A DNA stretch of 64,000 nucleotides, taken from contig JAQUPF010000008.1 in the NCBI GenBank assembly GCA_028716845.1, forward strand, positions 1 to 64,000. The letters run 5' to 3'. Positions 1-8,575 of the stretch are shown piece after piece (the first letter of the stretch is position 1; each line of letters starts with the position of its first letter). Position numbers and translations under genes: made by a program. The notes under the pieces were generated by a model, which was not told the DNA's origin, did not search any database, and saw only the letters and a list, made by a program, of their open reading frames with translations. Origin of the DNA: a bacterium. GTDB lineage: Bacteria; Auribacterota; Tritonobacteria; UBA1439.

Positions 1-2
1 GG

Positions 3-626
3 GTCTCCTACGGCGGCGGCGGGGAGGCGCTCGCGAGAATGGCGCTCTCCGGGAAGGGCGACGTCCTCCTGGCCCCCGAGCAGTGGATCATGGAGCGGGC
101 GACGAGGGAGGGGGCGGTCATCCCGGAGACGATCCGGACGGTCGCCTACATGGTCCCGGTCATCGCGGTGCGGAAGGGGAACCCGAGGGGGATACGGACG
201 CTCGCGGACCTCGCCGCCCCCGGGACGAGGGTGGCGATCAGCCGTCCCGAGACCACCCTTCTCGGAACGATCGCAACGGATATGTTCGAGAAGGCCGGCC
301 TCGCCGACGCGATCGGCGCGAACGTCGTCACCCAGGCCCCCGATCCCGGCGTCCTGCTGGCGATGCTCCTGATGGGGCAGGTCGACGCGGGGATCATCTG
401 GCATTTCTACCGTGACCTGGCCGGCGGCGGGATCGAGACGATCCCGCTGCCGTGCGACGGGCGGGCGGCCATCGCCGAGATGCAGGCCGCGGTCTCCTCG
501 TACAGCACGAGGGGGGGAGAGGCCCTCGGCTTCGTCGAGTTCATGGCCTCGGCGGAAGGGAGGTCCGTGTGGGAGGAGCACGGCTACCTCATGACCGAGG
601 CGGAGGCGGGGGCACTGTGCGACTGA
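3..626 (+). CDS. Molybdate/tungstate-type periplasmic solute-binding protein, 5' end outside window
   Basis: The frame is already open at the first codon and has no start, so the N-terminus and signal peptide lie outside the window; about 207 residues are visible. The segment SGKGDVLLAPEQWIM, a LADLAAPGTRVAISRPE block and a late VDAGIIWHFYRDL block fit the second half of ModA/WtpA-type binding proteins, which capture oxyanions and pass them to an ABC permease. No permease or ATPase gene follows. The downstream methyltransferase begins at a GTG inside its last codons, so the two are probably co-transcribed. Substrate is inferred from family resemblance only. Confidence 0.65.
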   Translation, partial: VSYGGGGEALARMALSGKGDVLLAPEQWIMERATREGAVIPETIRTVAYMVPVIAVRKGNPRGIRTLADLAAPGTRVAISRPETTLLGTIATDMFEKAGLADAIGANVVTQAPDPGVLLAMLLMGQVDAGIIWHFYRDLAGGGIETIPLPCDGRAAIAEMQAAVSSYSTRGGEALGFVEFMASAEGRSVWEEHGYLMTEAEAGALCD

Positions 627-1279
627 CGCCGGCATGCAGGCGATTCACCCTCGACCCGGCCGAGGTGGCCGCCAACCGCGCCCGGTTCGCCGAGCGGATG
701 GAGCTGTACCGCGCGCGGGGGCTCGACGTCATCGGACACCGCGAATGGATGGTGCGGTGGGCGGGCCCCCTCCTCGGCGGGGAGATTCTGGAGCTCGGCT
801 GCGGGCGCGGCTACACGGCGCTCGCGGCGGCGAGGGCGGGGCGCCGCCTCACCGCCGCTGACCGCGACCCGGAGATGCTGCGCACGACCGCGCTGAACCT
901 CGCCGCGGAGGACCTGCTGTCCCGCGTGACGCTCCTCCGGGCGGACGCCGGGCGCACGCCGTTCGGCGCGCGCTCGTTCGACGCGCTGCTCGCCGTGGAT
1001 TTCTTCCACCACGCGGAGGCGCCGGAGGAGGTCCTCCTCGAGATCGACCGGATCCTGAAGCCGGGGGGCCGGGCGATCATCTCCGACTTCGACGCGGCGG
1101 GGCTCGAACTCATCGCGAGGGTGCACGCGGCCGAGGGGCGCTCGCACCAGGCCCTCGGCACCGGCCGCGAGGGGGTGCGCCGGTCACTCCTCGATCGGGG
1201 CTACGGCCTCGAGGAGGCCGGCTGCATGTTCCACTGGTCGATGATCGCGCGAAAAACGGCTCGCGGAGGGGGTGCATGA
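617..1279 (+). CDS. Class I SAM-dependent methyltransferase
   Basis: The 220-residue product has the Rossmann methyltransferase signature ELGCGRG at residues 59-65, an acidic residue after the second strand (TAADRD), and the later LLAVDFFHHAEAPEEVLLEIDRIL segment typical of the Methyltransf_11 type. I start it at GTG 617, overlapping the preceding gene by 10 bp, because the longer upstream frame reads through a coding region in the wrong phase and gives low-complexity sequence. The stop overlaps the next ATG by 4 bp. Substrate is not visible; small-molecule or cofactor methylation is as likely as macromolecule methylation. Confidence 0.8.
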   Translation: MRLTPACRRFTLDPAEVAANRARFAERMELYRARGLDVIGHREWMVRWAGPLLGGEILELGCGRGYTALAAARAGRRLTAADRDPEMLRTTALNLAAEDLLSRVTLLRADAGRTPFGARSFDALLAVDFFHHAEAPEEVLLEIDRILKPGGRAIISDFDAAGLELIARVHAAEGRSHQALGTGREGVRRSLLDRGYGLEEAGCMFHWSMIARKTARGGGA

Positions 1280-1521
1280 TGCCGACCTACGAGTACGAAT
1301 GCACGGCGTGCGGCGGGCGGTTCGAGCGGCGGCAGCGGATGGCCGATCCGCCGGTCGCTGCATGCCCCGCGTGCGGCGGGGGGGTCCGCCGGCTCATCAG
1401 CGGCGGCGCCGGTATCATCCTCAAGCGGGAGGGGCGCGGCGGCGCCTGTTCGCTGGAGCAGGCGGGGCGGACCTGCTGCGGGCGCGAGGAGCGCTGCGAC
1501 GCGCCGCCGTGCGGGGAATGA
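1276..1521 (+). CDS. FmdB-family zinc-ribbon protein
   Basis: A short 81-residue protein opening MMPTYEYECTACGGRFE, the FmdB/CxxC_CXXC_SSSS hallmark. Paired cysteines at 9/12 and 30/33 can form one zinc ribbon; a Cys-rich tail (CSLEQAGRTCCGREERC and a final C) adds more possible ligands. The family is named from a putative regulator of formylmethanofuran dehydrogenase, but its role is poorly defined. It overlaps the methyltransferase stop by 4 bp; ATG 1279 is an equally good start. Confidence 0.85.
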   Translation: MMPTYEYECTACGGRFERRQRMADPPVAACPACGGGVRRLISGGAGIILKREGRGGACSLEQAGRTCCGREERCDAPPCGE

Positions 1522-1524
1522 AGG

Positions 1525-2472
1525 ATGGTCACGGCCATGCTCGATCATATATATGGTCCGGTTCCCTCACGGCGCCTGGGTCGCTCCCTGGGGATCGATC
1601 TCGTGCCGTTCAAGACCTGCACGTATGACTGCGTGTACTGCCAGCTCGGGCGCACCACGAACAAGACAATCGAGCGGAAGGAGTATTTTCCGATCGATGA
1701 GCTCCTGGCGGAGTTGAAGATGAAGGCGGCGGCAGGGCCTCCGTCCGACTACATCAGCCTCTCGGGGTCGGGGGAGCCGACGCTGCACAGCCGCATCGGC
1801 GATCTGATCGACGGGATCAAGGGCACGACGGACATTCCCGTGGCCGTCCTCACGAACGGCTCGCTCCTGTGGAGGCGGGAAGTGCAGGATGCACTCATGG
1901 ACGCCGATCTCGTCCTGCCCTCGCTCGATGCGGGCGACGTGCACGTGTTCCGTCACGTGAACCGTCCCCATCCCGAGATCGAGTTCCAGGCCATGGTGGA
2001 GGGGATCGCCGAATTCACCGGGCGCTTCGCCGGCTCCGTGTGGCTGGAGGTCCTCCTGCTCGCGGGCGTGACGGGGATCGCTGCGGAGGTGGAAAAGATC
2101 GCCGCCCTCGCCGGGCGCATCCGCCCGGAGCGCATCCAGCTCAATACGGTGTTGCGGCCGCCCTGCGAAGATTTCACCTATCCGGTGCCGGCGGAGAGAC
2201 TGCGTGCGTTCGCGCGCCTCTTCCATCCCGCCGCGGAGGTGATCGACGAGGGCGGCATGAGCGCCCCCCCGCCCTCTCCGCAGGCCGGCATCGGCAATGT
2301 CGACATACTCATCCTGTTGCGCAGGCGGCCCTGCACGGTCCGGGATGTGTCCGCGGGGCTCGGCATGCACGTGAACGAGGCCACGAAGCGGCTGGAGGCC
2401 CTGCGCAAGCGGGGGCTTGTCTCAACGGTGCGAAGGGACGGCGCCGTGTACTACACGGCGGCGGCGGGATGA
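1525..2472 (+). CDS. Radical SAM protein (COG0731-like) with C-terminal winged helix
   Basis: The 315-residue protein carries CTYDCVYC (Cys32, Cys36, Cys39), the CX3CX2C ligand set of radical SAM 4Fe-4S clusters, followed by SGSGEPTLH, the strand motif that contacts SAM. The opening IYGPVPSRRLGRSLGIDLVP is characteristic of a bacterial COG0731-like family. About the last 60 residues (NVDILILLRRRPCTVRDVSAGL onward) look like a winged helix. The reaction is unknown. ATG 1537 would match relatives better at the N-terminus, but ATG 1525 has GGGGA at a good distance. The stop overlaps the next start by 4 bp. Confidence 0.85.
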   Translation: MVTAMLDHIYGPVPSRRLGRSLGIDLVPFKTCTYDCVYCQLGRTTNKTIERKEYFPIDELLAELKMKAAAGPPSDYISLSGSGEPTLHSRIGDLIDGIKGTTDIPVAVLTNGSLLWRREVQDALMDADLVLPSLDAGDVHVFRHVNRPHPEIEFQAMVEGIAEFTGRFAGSVWLEVLLLAGVTGIAAEVEKIAALAGRIRPERIQLNTVLRPPCEDFTYPVPAERLRAFARLFHPAAEVIDEGGMSAPPPSPQAGIGNVDILILLRRRPCTVRDVSAGLGMHVNEATKRLEALRKRGLVSTVRRDGAVYYTAAAG

Positions 2473-3470
2473 CGATGGACGAGCACGACTTCCAGAAGGG
2501 GATCGCGGAGGGGATCGCGAAGGAGAAGCTCGCCCGGCACATCCTCGGCGTCTCCGAGAACGACGGCCCCGAGCGGATCAAGAAGGCGTTCTGGCTGCTC
2601 GCGATGCAGCACCATCCCGACCGGACGCCCGGCGACAGGGAATCGGAGCGCCGCTTCCAAAACATCGCCAACGCCTACGACTACCTCGCCAAGGGGGGGC
2701 GGGCGGGCGTCATGTTCGAGGAACGGGAGGCGGAGGCGGAGCGGCGCGCCGGGGGCTACCGGGTCGAGAACCCGTGGGGATACTACCTCTGGTGGCGCGA
2801 CAACTATTTCGACGACCGCTACGGGTTGCCTCCCCGCGAGGGGGAAGGGTCGGGAGGGGGCGACCTGTTCGCCCGGGTCGACCCGCGCCGCTACGAGGAG
2901 TGGTACCGCTCTCCGCGGGGCGCGCGGATCGACGAGGAGGAGAAGGCATCCCTCGCCCGCCTCCTGGGGCCGGGGGGCGGGTCGCGCCTCCTCGACGTGG
3001 GTTGCGGCACCGGCCATTTCACCCGCTGGTTCGCGGCGCAGGGCTACCGGGCGGTCGGCATCGATCTCTCCCGGGAATTCACCGGCCACGCGCGGCGCCG
3101 GGACGGGGCCCTCTACGCCCTGGCCGACGGCTCCCGTCTCCCCTTCGCGGACAATGCGTTCCATGCGGCGTCGGCGATCGCGGTGCTTGAGTTCGCCCGA
3201 TTCCCCGAGTACATCGTGCGCGAGATGCGCCGCGTGGCGGAAGGGGCGATCCTCATCCTCATGCTCAATCCCGACTCCGACCTCAACGCCGAGCGGGGGG
3301 GGAGGAGGACCGGCCCCTTCGCCTCGGCGAGGTTCTGGAAGCCGGACGCGGCGCTCCGGTTCATGCGGGACCTCTTCCCCGAGGGGGCGCCGGGGTCGAT
3401 CCGGAACGAGATCCACGTGGATTTCCATGTCGTGCGGTACGCGCGCACCGATGAAAGGCGGCAGAGATGA
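2469..3470 (+). CDS. J-domain fused to class I methyltransferase
   Basis: This 333-residue protein joins two domains. Residues about 20-75 form a J-domain with helix II, the HPD tripeptide at 49-51 and a following helix, which would stimulate an Hsp70 ATPase. Residues about 165-330 form a Rossmann methyltransferase with LLDVGCGTGHF near 174-184 and GIDLS as the acidic strand. A Trp/Tyr-rich linker (NPWGYYLWWRDNYFDDRY) joins them. ATG 2469 overlaps the radical SAM stop by 4 bp, and the stop overlaps the next gene by 4 bp, so it sits inside a tight operon. Coupling of chaperone recruitment to methylation is inference. Confidence 0.8.
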   Translation: MTMDEHDFQKGIAEGIAKEKLARHILGVSENDGPERIKKAFWLLAMQHHPDRTPGDRESERRFQNIANAYDYLAKGGRAGVMFEEREAEAERRAGGYRVENPWGYYLWWRDNYFDDRYGLPPREGEGSGGGDLFARVDPRRYEEWYRSPRGARIDEEEKASLARLLGPGGGSRLLDVGCGTGHFTRWFAAQGYRAVGIDLSREFTGHARRRDGALYALADGSRLPFADNAFHAASAIAVLEFARFPEYIVREMRRVAEGAILILMLNPDSDLNAERGGRRTGPFASARFWKPDAALRFMRDLFPEGAPGSIRNEIHVDFHVVRYARTDERRQR

Positions 3471-4837
3471 AGAAGGCGGACATCGTGGTGGTGGGGGGCA
3501 GCGCCGCCGGGCTGACGGCCGCCATGACGGCGCGGCGGCATTACCCGGAAAAGGCCACCCTCCTCGTCCGCCGCGAGCGGCAGGTGCTCATCCCCTGCGG
3601 CATCCCCTACATCTTCGGGACCGTGGGGAGCGCGGAGAAGAACATGATGCCCGATTCCATCCTGGACAGGGAGGGGATCGAGCTCCTGATCGCGGAGGTC
3701 GGCGGCATCGAGCGGGAGGGGGGCCTCCTCCGCACGGACGCGGGCGATGTCGGCTACGACCGGCTCATCATCGCGACCGGGTCCCTCCCCTCGATGCCGC
3801 CGATCCCGGGGGCGGAGACCGGGCCCGTCTTCCCCATCCTGAAGGACGCGGCCCACCTGCAGGACATCCAGCGGCGCCTCCGCGGGGCGCGGGACGTCGT
3901 GGTGATCGGCGGGGGGTTCATCGGCATCGAGTGCGCCGACGAGATCCGGAAGACGGGCGACACGCGCATCACCGTCGTGGAGATCGAGCCCCGCTGCCTG
4001 AGCGCCTCGTACGACGACGAGTTCTGCGCCGAGGCGGAGGCGGTGCTCCGCTCGAGGGGAATCCTGATCCGCACCTCCACGCGCGTCCGGCGCATCGACG
4101 GCGGCGAGAGGCCGGCGTCGGTCATCCTGTCGGACGGGACGACCCTCCGGGCCGACGTCATCATCGTCGGGACGGGGTCGGTCGCCAACGTGCGGCTGGC
4201 GCGGGAGGCCGGGCTGCGCATCGGCGCGGGCGGCGCCATCGAGGTGGACCGGACAATGCGGACCTCGGACCCCCGCATCTTCGCCTGCGGCGACTGCGCG
4301 GAGAAGGTGTCGTTCTTCGGCGGGCGCCGCTCCGACCTGAAGCTCGCCTCCATCGCCACGCTGGAGGGCCGCATCGCCGGCGCGAACCTGTACGACGTCA
4401 CGCGCGAGAACCCGGGGACCGTGGGCGTGTGGAGCACCGCGCTCGGGGACTTCGCCCTGGGAACGGCCGGCCTGACGGAATCGATGGCCGTGGAATGGGG
4501 GTATGAACCCGTCGCCGCCACGGTCGAGGGGGCGAATCGCCATCCGGCCGGCATGCCGGGCGGGGCCATGACGAGGATGAAGCTGGTCTTCGGGGCCGGT
4601 TCCGGCGTCCTGCTGGGCGGCCAGGTCCGGGGCAACGACGCCGCGGGGGAGATGATCAACGCGATCGCCGCCTGCGTGCAGAAGCGGATGACGGTCGAGG
4701 ACATCGCCACCTTCCAGATGGGCACCCACCCGGCGCTCACCGCGTCGCCGGTCGCGTACCCGCTCGTGCAGGCCGCGGAGCTCGCGATCGCGACCATGCG
4801 GCGGGCCGCGGCGCGGCGGCCGGGGGGGCGGCGGTGA
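3467..4837 (+). CDS. CoA-disulfide reductase/NADH oxidase-like flavoprotein
   Basis: A 456-residue pyridine-nucleotide-disulfide oxidoreductase. The FAD-binding GxGxxG variant VVGGSAAG is at 8-15, the single redox cysteine is Cys44 in PCGIPY, and the NAD-binding VVVIGGGFIGIE lies near 146-158. RIFACGDCA marks the second FAD contact. This one-cysteine arrangement is that of CoA-disulfide/persulfide reductases and H2O-forming NADH oxidases, not glutathione reductases. No fused rhodanese domain is present. A second enzyme of the same type lies 2 kb downstream, with mrp and an AIR-synthase gene between them. Natural substrate is undetermined. Confidence 0.85.
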   Translation: MKKADIVVVGGSAAGLTAAMTARRHYPEKATLLVRRERQVLIPCGIPYIFGTVGSAEKNMMPDSILDREGIELLIAEVGGIEREGGLLRTDAGDVGYDRLIIATGSLPSMPPIPGAETGPVFPILKDAAHLQDIQRRLRGARDVVVIGGGFIGIECADEIRKTGDTRITVVEIEPRCLSASYDDEFCAEAEAVLRSRGILIRTSTRVRRIDGGERPASVILSDGTTLRADVIIVGTGSVANVRLAREAGLRIGAGGAIEVDRTMRTSDPRIFACGDCAEKVSFFGGRRSDLKLASIATLEGRIAGANLYDVTRENPGTVGVWSTALGDFALGTAGLTESMAVEWGYEPVAATVEGANRHPAGMPGGAMTRMKLVFGAGSGVLLGGQVRGNDAAGEMINAIAACVQKRMTVEDIATFQMGTHPALTASPVAYPLVQAAELAIATMRRAAARRPGGRR

Positions 4838-5691
4838 GGGGCGGGCGGGAGCACACGCCGCCGGCCGCCGCCGCGGCGGGCGCGCGCGACGAGGCCGGGG
4901 ACCGGCGGGCGCTGGAGCGCCGCCTGCGCCGCATCCGGCACACGATCATCGTCCTCTCGGGCAAGGGAGGGGTGGGCAAGAGCACCGTCGCCGTCAACCT
5001 CGCCGTGGCGCTCGGCCTCGATGGCAGGCGGGTCGGCCTCCTCGACATCGACATCCACGGCCCGAGCGTGCCGAAGATGCTGCGCCTCGAGCGGGCCTCC
5101 GTCGAGGCGGCCGACGACGGTTCGATCGTCCCGGTCGAGATCGGCGGCCTCAAGGTCATGTCCATCGGCTTCCTGCTGCGCGATCGCGATGAGGCGGTCA
5201 TCTGGCGCGGGCCGCTGAAGACGGGGGTCATCCGGCAGTTCCTCCGGGACGTGGCGTGGGGCGACCTGGACTACCTCGTCGTCGACTCGCCGCCCGGGAC
5301 CGGCGACGAGCCGCTCTCCGTCTGCCAGCTCGTCGGGGAGGCCGCCGGCGCGGTGATCGTCACCACCCCGCAGGACGTGGCCACCGCGGACGTGCGGCGC
5401 TCGATCGGCTTCTGCCGCGCGCTCGACCTGCCTGTCATCGGCGTCATCGAGAACATGAGCGGCTTCACCTGCCCGGGCTGCGGCCGGCGGCTCGATATCT
5501 TCAGGACGGGCGGCGGCGAGCGGATGGCGCGCGAGACGGGCGTGCCGTTCCTGGGGAGGATCCCGATCGAGCCCGCCCTCGGCGAGACGTGCGACGAGGG
5601 CCTGCCGTACGTCCACCGCCACGCGCGCACGGAGACCGGGCAGGCGTTCCGGCGCGTCGTCGATTCGATTCTCGAGCGGGCCGGGCGGTGA
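4834..5691 (+). CDS. mrp: Mrp/NBP35-family P-loop ATPase, Fe-S carrier
   Basis: The 285-residue product has the deviant Walker A GKGGVGKS at 43-50, DIDIHGPSVP at 71-80, Walker B LVVDSPPGTGDE at 148-159 and the CPGC pair (Cys213, Cys216) that bridges a 4Fe-4S cluster between two subunits in this family. Mrp proteins carry and deliver Fe-S clusters. The N-terminal extension is short and Ala/Arg-rich with no DUF59 domain. Translation starts at GTG 4834, overlapping the flavoprotein stop. The neighbourhood of NifX-like and Fe-S proteins fits a metallocluster role. Confidence 0.92.
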   Translation: MRGGREHTPPAAAAAGARDEAGDRRALERRLRRIRHTIIVLSGKGGVGKSTVAVNLAVALGLDGRRVGLLDIDIHGPSVPKMLRLERASVEAADDGSIVPVEIGGLKVMSIGFLLRDRDEAVIWRGPLKTGVIRQFLRDVAWGDLDYLVVDSPPGTGDEPLSVCQLVGEAAGAVIVTTPQDVATADVRRSIGFCRALDLPVIGVIENMSGFTCPGCGRRLDIFRTGGGERMARETGVPFLGRIPIEPALGETCDEGLPYVHRHARTETGQAFRRVVDSILERAGR

Positions 5692-5718
5692 GGGGTCCCC
5701 CCGCGGAGGGAGGCTGAA

Positions 5719-6738
5719 ATGTCGAAGTTTCCCCTCCGGGTCCTCCGGGAAAATGTGTACGCGTTCACCGGCGTCAGCGACCCGGACGTCATGTTGGGCG
5801 CTGCGTTCGGAGAGGACGCCGCGATGGTCCGGGTCGGAGGCGATATCCTCCTCTCGCACGTGGATCCGATCGTCGGAGCGGTGGAGGGCATCGGCTACCT
5901 GGCCGTGCACGTGGCGTGCAACGACATCGCCGCCCGAGGGATCCCCCCCCGCTGGATCCTGCTGCTCATCATGGTGCCCCGGCTGGAGGACGCGGAGACG
6001 GTCGGACGGGTCATGGCGGATTGCAGGCGCGCCGCCGACGAGATCGACGTCTCCATCATCGGCGGGCACACGGGATACTCGTCGGGCATCTCCCGCCCCC
6101 TGGCGGCGGTGACGGCGCTGGGCGTCGCGGGGGGACGCACCCCCATCCTGACAGCGGGGGCGAGGATCGGCGACGTGGTGCTCGTGACGAAAGGGGTCGC
6201 GCTCGAGGGGACCGCCATCCTGGCGCAGGATTTCGCGGGCACCGCCAAACGGCTGGGGCTTGGGGAAGAGGAGATCGCCGGCGCGCGCCGGTTCATCGAC
6301 ATGGTGAGCGTCATCCCCGAGGCCCTGGACCTGGCGGAACAGGGCGCGCACGCCATGCACGACGCGACCAGGGGCGGCCTTCTGGAAACGCTGCTGGAGA
6401 TCGCGCATCTCTCGAACGTCGGCATCGAGATCGATGCATCGAGCATCCCGGTCGATCCTCTCGTCGCGAGATTCGCCGGGGCATTCGGATTCGATCCGCT
6501 GCGGATGATCTCCTCCGGGACGCTCGCCGCGACGGTCCCGCCCGAGCAGGCCGCGGCGGCGCTTGAACGCGTGCGGGCGCGGCACGTCGTCTGCGCGGCG
6601 ATCGGCACCGTCGTCGAGGGGGGCGGGGTGCGGGTCGTGCGCGGGGGGGAGGTCGATTTCCATGATGAGATCCGTTGCGAGGAGGACGAACTGGCCCGCA
6701 TGTGGGCCCGCCACCGGCCGGACGGATCGGCGGGATGA
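5719..6738 (+). CDS. AIR-synthase-related protein, HypE/SelD/ThiL-like
   Basis: A 339-residue member of the PurM/AIR synthase superfamily: FGEDAAMVRVGGDILLSHVDPIVGA near the N-terminus is the ATP/metal-binding strand, followed by NDIAARGIPP, IIGGHTG and the C-terminal-domain motif HDATRGGLLETLLEIA. It resembles HypE, which dehydrates a C-terminal thiocarbamoyl-cysteine to make the cyanide ligand of NiFe hydrogenase, but it ends ARHRPDGSAG with no terminal Cys, so it cannot work by HypE chemistry. A start at ATG 5719 follows GGAGGGAGG. It is probably an ATP-dependent activating enzyme for an unknown substrate. Confidence 0.8.
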   Translation: MSKFPLRVLRENVYAFTGVSDPDVMLGAAFGEDAAMVRVGGDILLSHVDPIVGAVEGIGYLAVHVACNDIAARGIPPRWILLLIMVPRLEDAETVGRVMADCRRAADEIDVSIIGGHTGYSSGISRPLAAVTALGVAGGRTPILTAGARIGDVVLVTKGVALEGTAILAQDFAGTAKRLGLGEEEIAGARRFIDMVSVIPEALDLAEQGAHAMHDATRGGLLETLLEIAHLSNVGIEIDASSIPVDPLVARFAGAFGFDPLRMISSGTLAATVPPEQAAAALERVRARHVVCAAIGTVVEGGGVRVVRGGEVDFHDEIRCEEDELARMWARHRPDGSAG

Positions 6739-6766
6739 CTGAGGCATCCGCAAGGAGGCGGAGGGA

Positions 6767-8137
6767 ATGAAGCCCCTCGCGGGGAACGACGAAAGGGTAT
6801 TGATCATCGGCGGCGGCATTGCGGGCCGGAACGTGTGCCGCGAGCTGCTCCGGCTCGGGAAGTCCGCCGGCATCACGCTCGTCAAGCGGGAATCCCACGG
6901 CAGCTACTCCCCCTGCGGCCTCCCCGCCGTGATCGGGGGGGAGCTGGGCGCGATGGAGGATATCCTTTTCCCCGGCCTCGACCGGAAGCTGGCCGCGGGC
7001 AATGTGCGGGTCCTCCCCGGAACCGAGATCAGGGAGATCGACCTCGGCGCCCGGCGGGCCGAGACGGACGGTGGAGAGAGCCTGGCATACGACCGCCTCG
7101 TGATCGCCACCGGGAGGCGGCCGCACATCCCCCCCATCCCCGGCGCCGACAAGGGCGGCGTATGCACGCTCTCCGACTTCGAGGACGGGATGCGGATACA
7201 GCGGGAACTGCCCGGGACACGGAGGGCGGTCGTCATCGGCGGGGGATTCATCGGCTGCGAGCTGGCGACCGCTCTGCTGCAGCGGGGGGTCGACACGACC
7301 CTCGTGGAAATCGCGCCGCACATACTGCCCCAGATCCTGGATGGGGAGATGGCCGCGCTCCTCCAGGAACGGCTCGGAGAGCTCGGCTGCCGGATCATCA
7401 CCGGGAGAGGCGTCGCCCGGATCAACGTGTGCGACAGGGCGGAATCCGTATCCGTAGACGGCCTCGGGGCCCCGCTCCCGGCTGAACTGGTCCTCATCGC
7501 GACCGGCGTCATCCCCGAGACGACGCTGGCCGCGAGCGCCGGATGTGAGATCGGGAGGCTCTCGGGGCTGGTGACGGACGGCCGGCAGCACCCCCGGGCG
7601 GGCGGGAAGTTCCTCGAGGAGGTGTACGCGCTCGGAGACTGCGTGGAGATCACGGACATGCTGACCGGGAGCGCCCGGCTGAGCCCCCTCACGGAAACGG
7701 CGATCGTGCAGGCCAGAATCGTCGCCCGCGACATGGCGGGCAACCGGCGGCCGGGCGCCGGGCAGGGGGAGGGGCACGTCTGCTCGTCTCTCACGCTCAT
7801 CGGGGGCCGGCAGGTCGGGATGACGGGGCTGACCGGCGCCGAGGCCCGGGCCGCCGGCATGCGCCCGAGGGCGGTGCAGACGACCGGCCGGTCGAAAGAG
7901 GTGTACTACCCGGGACAAACGACGGTACACCTGCGGCTGTTGGCGGATGCGGATCGGATCATCGGCGCGCAGCTCATCGGGGAGGAGGAGGTCAGGGGGA
8001 TGCTCAATGAGATCAGCGCCCTCATCCGGGCGCGGACGGGCGTGGATGACATTCTCCGCCGGCAGAGGGGCTACACCCCCGCGCTCGCCTCCTCCCCCGA
8101 CGTGTTCACGCGCGCGCTCGAGAAGCTGTCGGACTGA
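6767..8137 (+). CDS. Second CoA-disulfide reductase-like flavoprotein
   Basis: A 456-residue paralogue in fold of the gene at 3467, but diverged. FAD site VLIIGGGIAG at 11-20, redox Cys50 in SPCGLP, NAD site AVVIGGGFIGCELA in the middle and YALGDCVE for the second FAD contact. Its C-terminal dimerisation domain (VHLRLLADADRIIGAQLIGEEEV onward) matches the NADH oxidase/CoADR form. It follows the AIR-synthase gene by 28 bp with an AAGGAGGCGGAGGG ribosome site and precedes thioredoxin, so thiol or persulfide chemistry is plausible. Confidence 0.85.
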   Translation: MKPLAGNDERVLIIGGGIAGRNVCRELLRLGKSAGITLVKRESHGSYSPCGLPAVIGGELGAMEDILFPGLDRKLAAGNVRVLPGTEIREIDLGARRAETDGGESLAYDRLVIATGRRPHIPPIPGADKGGVCTLSDFEDGMRIQRELPGTRRAVVIGGGFIGCELATALLQRGVDTTLVEIAPHILPQILDGEMAALLQERLGELGCRIITGRGVARINVCDRAESVSVDGLGAPLPAELVLIATGVIPETTLAASAGCEIGRLSGLVTDGRQHPRAGGKFLEEVYALGDCVEITDMLTGSARLSPLTETAIVQARIVARDMAGNRRPGAGQGEGHVCSSLTLIGGRQVGMTGLTGAEARAAGMRPRAVQTTGRSKEVYYPGQTTVHLRLLADADRIIGAQLIGEEEVRGMLNEISALIRARTGVDDILRRQRGYTPALASSPDVFTRALEKLSD

Positions 8138-8185
8138 ATCAGGGGGACGGAGCGGGCCGTGCGCGAGGGCCCGAAAGGAGGAGCG

Positions 8186-8512
8186 ATGGAGATCAGACTC
8201 GACGACGCCGATTTCGACGACCAGGTGCTGCGGTCGGAACTCCCGGTCCTGGTCGATTTCTGGGCCGAGTGGTGTGCGCCGTGCCTGGCGATCGCGCCGA
8301 CGGTGGCGGCGATCGCGCGGGAATACGCCGGGAAGCTCACGGTGTGCAAGCTGAACGTGGACGAGGCGCCGCGGACCGCCGCGCGGTACGAAATCCGGGG
8401 GATCCCCTCGCTCGTCATCTTCAAGGGCGGCAAGGTCGCGGAGCGGATCGTGGGGGTGATTTCCAGGGAGGCGCTGGAGGGGAAGATCAAGCCGCACATC
8501 GCCGGGGACTAG
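8186..8512 (+). CDS. trxA: Thioredoxin with WCAPC active site
   Basis: The 108-residue protein has the thioredoxin fold with active site WCAPC at 29-33 and the cis-proline loop IPSLVIF in the second half. Most TrxA proteins have WCGPC; Ala in place of Gly is an accepted variant that may change redox potential. ATG 8186 is preceded by AAAGGAGG, which fixes the start over an in-frame upstream GTG. It follows the second CoADR-type flavoprotein by 48 bp, so that flavoprotein could be its electron partner, but no dedicated thioredoxin reductase with a CxxC is visible nearby. Confidence 0.9.
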   Translation: MEIRLDDADFDDQVLRSELPVLVDFWAEWCAPCLAIAPTVAAIAREYAGKLTVCKLNVDEAPRTAARYEIRGIPSLVIFKGGKVAERIVGVISREALEGKIKPHIAGD

Positions 8513-8516
8513 AGAC

Positions 8517-8539
8517 CGTGGACGGGGCGGCCGTCCACG
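8517..8539. other. Strong hairpin between trxA and MBL gene
   Basis: CGTGGACGG and CCGTCCACG form a perfect 9-bp stem around a GGCGG loop, starting four bases after the thioredoxin stop. There is no T-run, so it is not a classical terminator; it could protect the upstream mRNA end or attenuate transcription. Confidence 0.4.
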
Positions 8540-8575
8540 CGGTGCGCGTGGCGCCCCCCGGCGAGGAGGTGGGCA

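Noticed and set aside
452-616. Upstream extension of the methyltransferase frame
   Set aside because: It lies inside the binding-protein gene in the wrong phase and gives low-complexity Gly/Arg sequence; GTG 617 gives a normal N-terminus.
3754-6885. Long reverse-strand open frame of over 1000 codons
   Set aside because: It lies antisense to four well-supported genes and reads as Arg/Pro/Ser-rich sequence without domains; long antisense frames are expected at this GC content.
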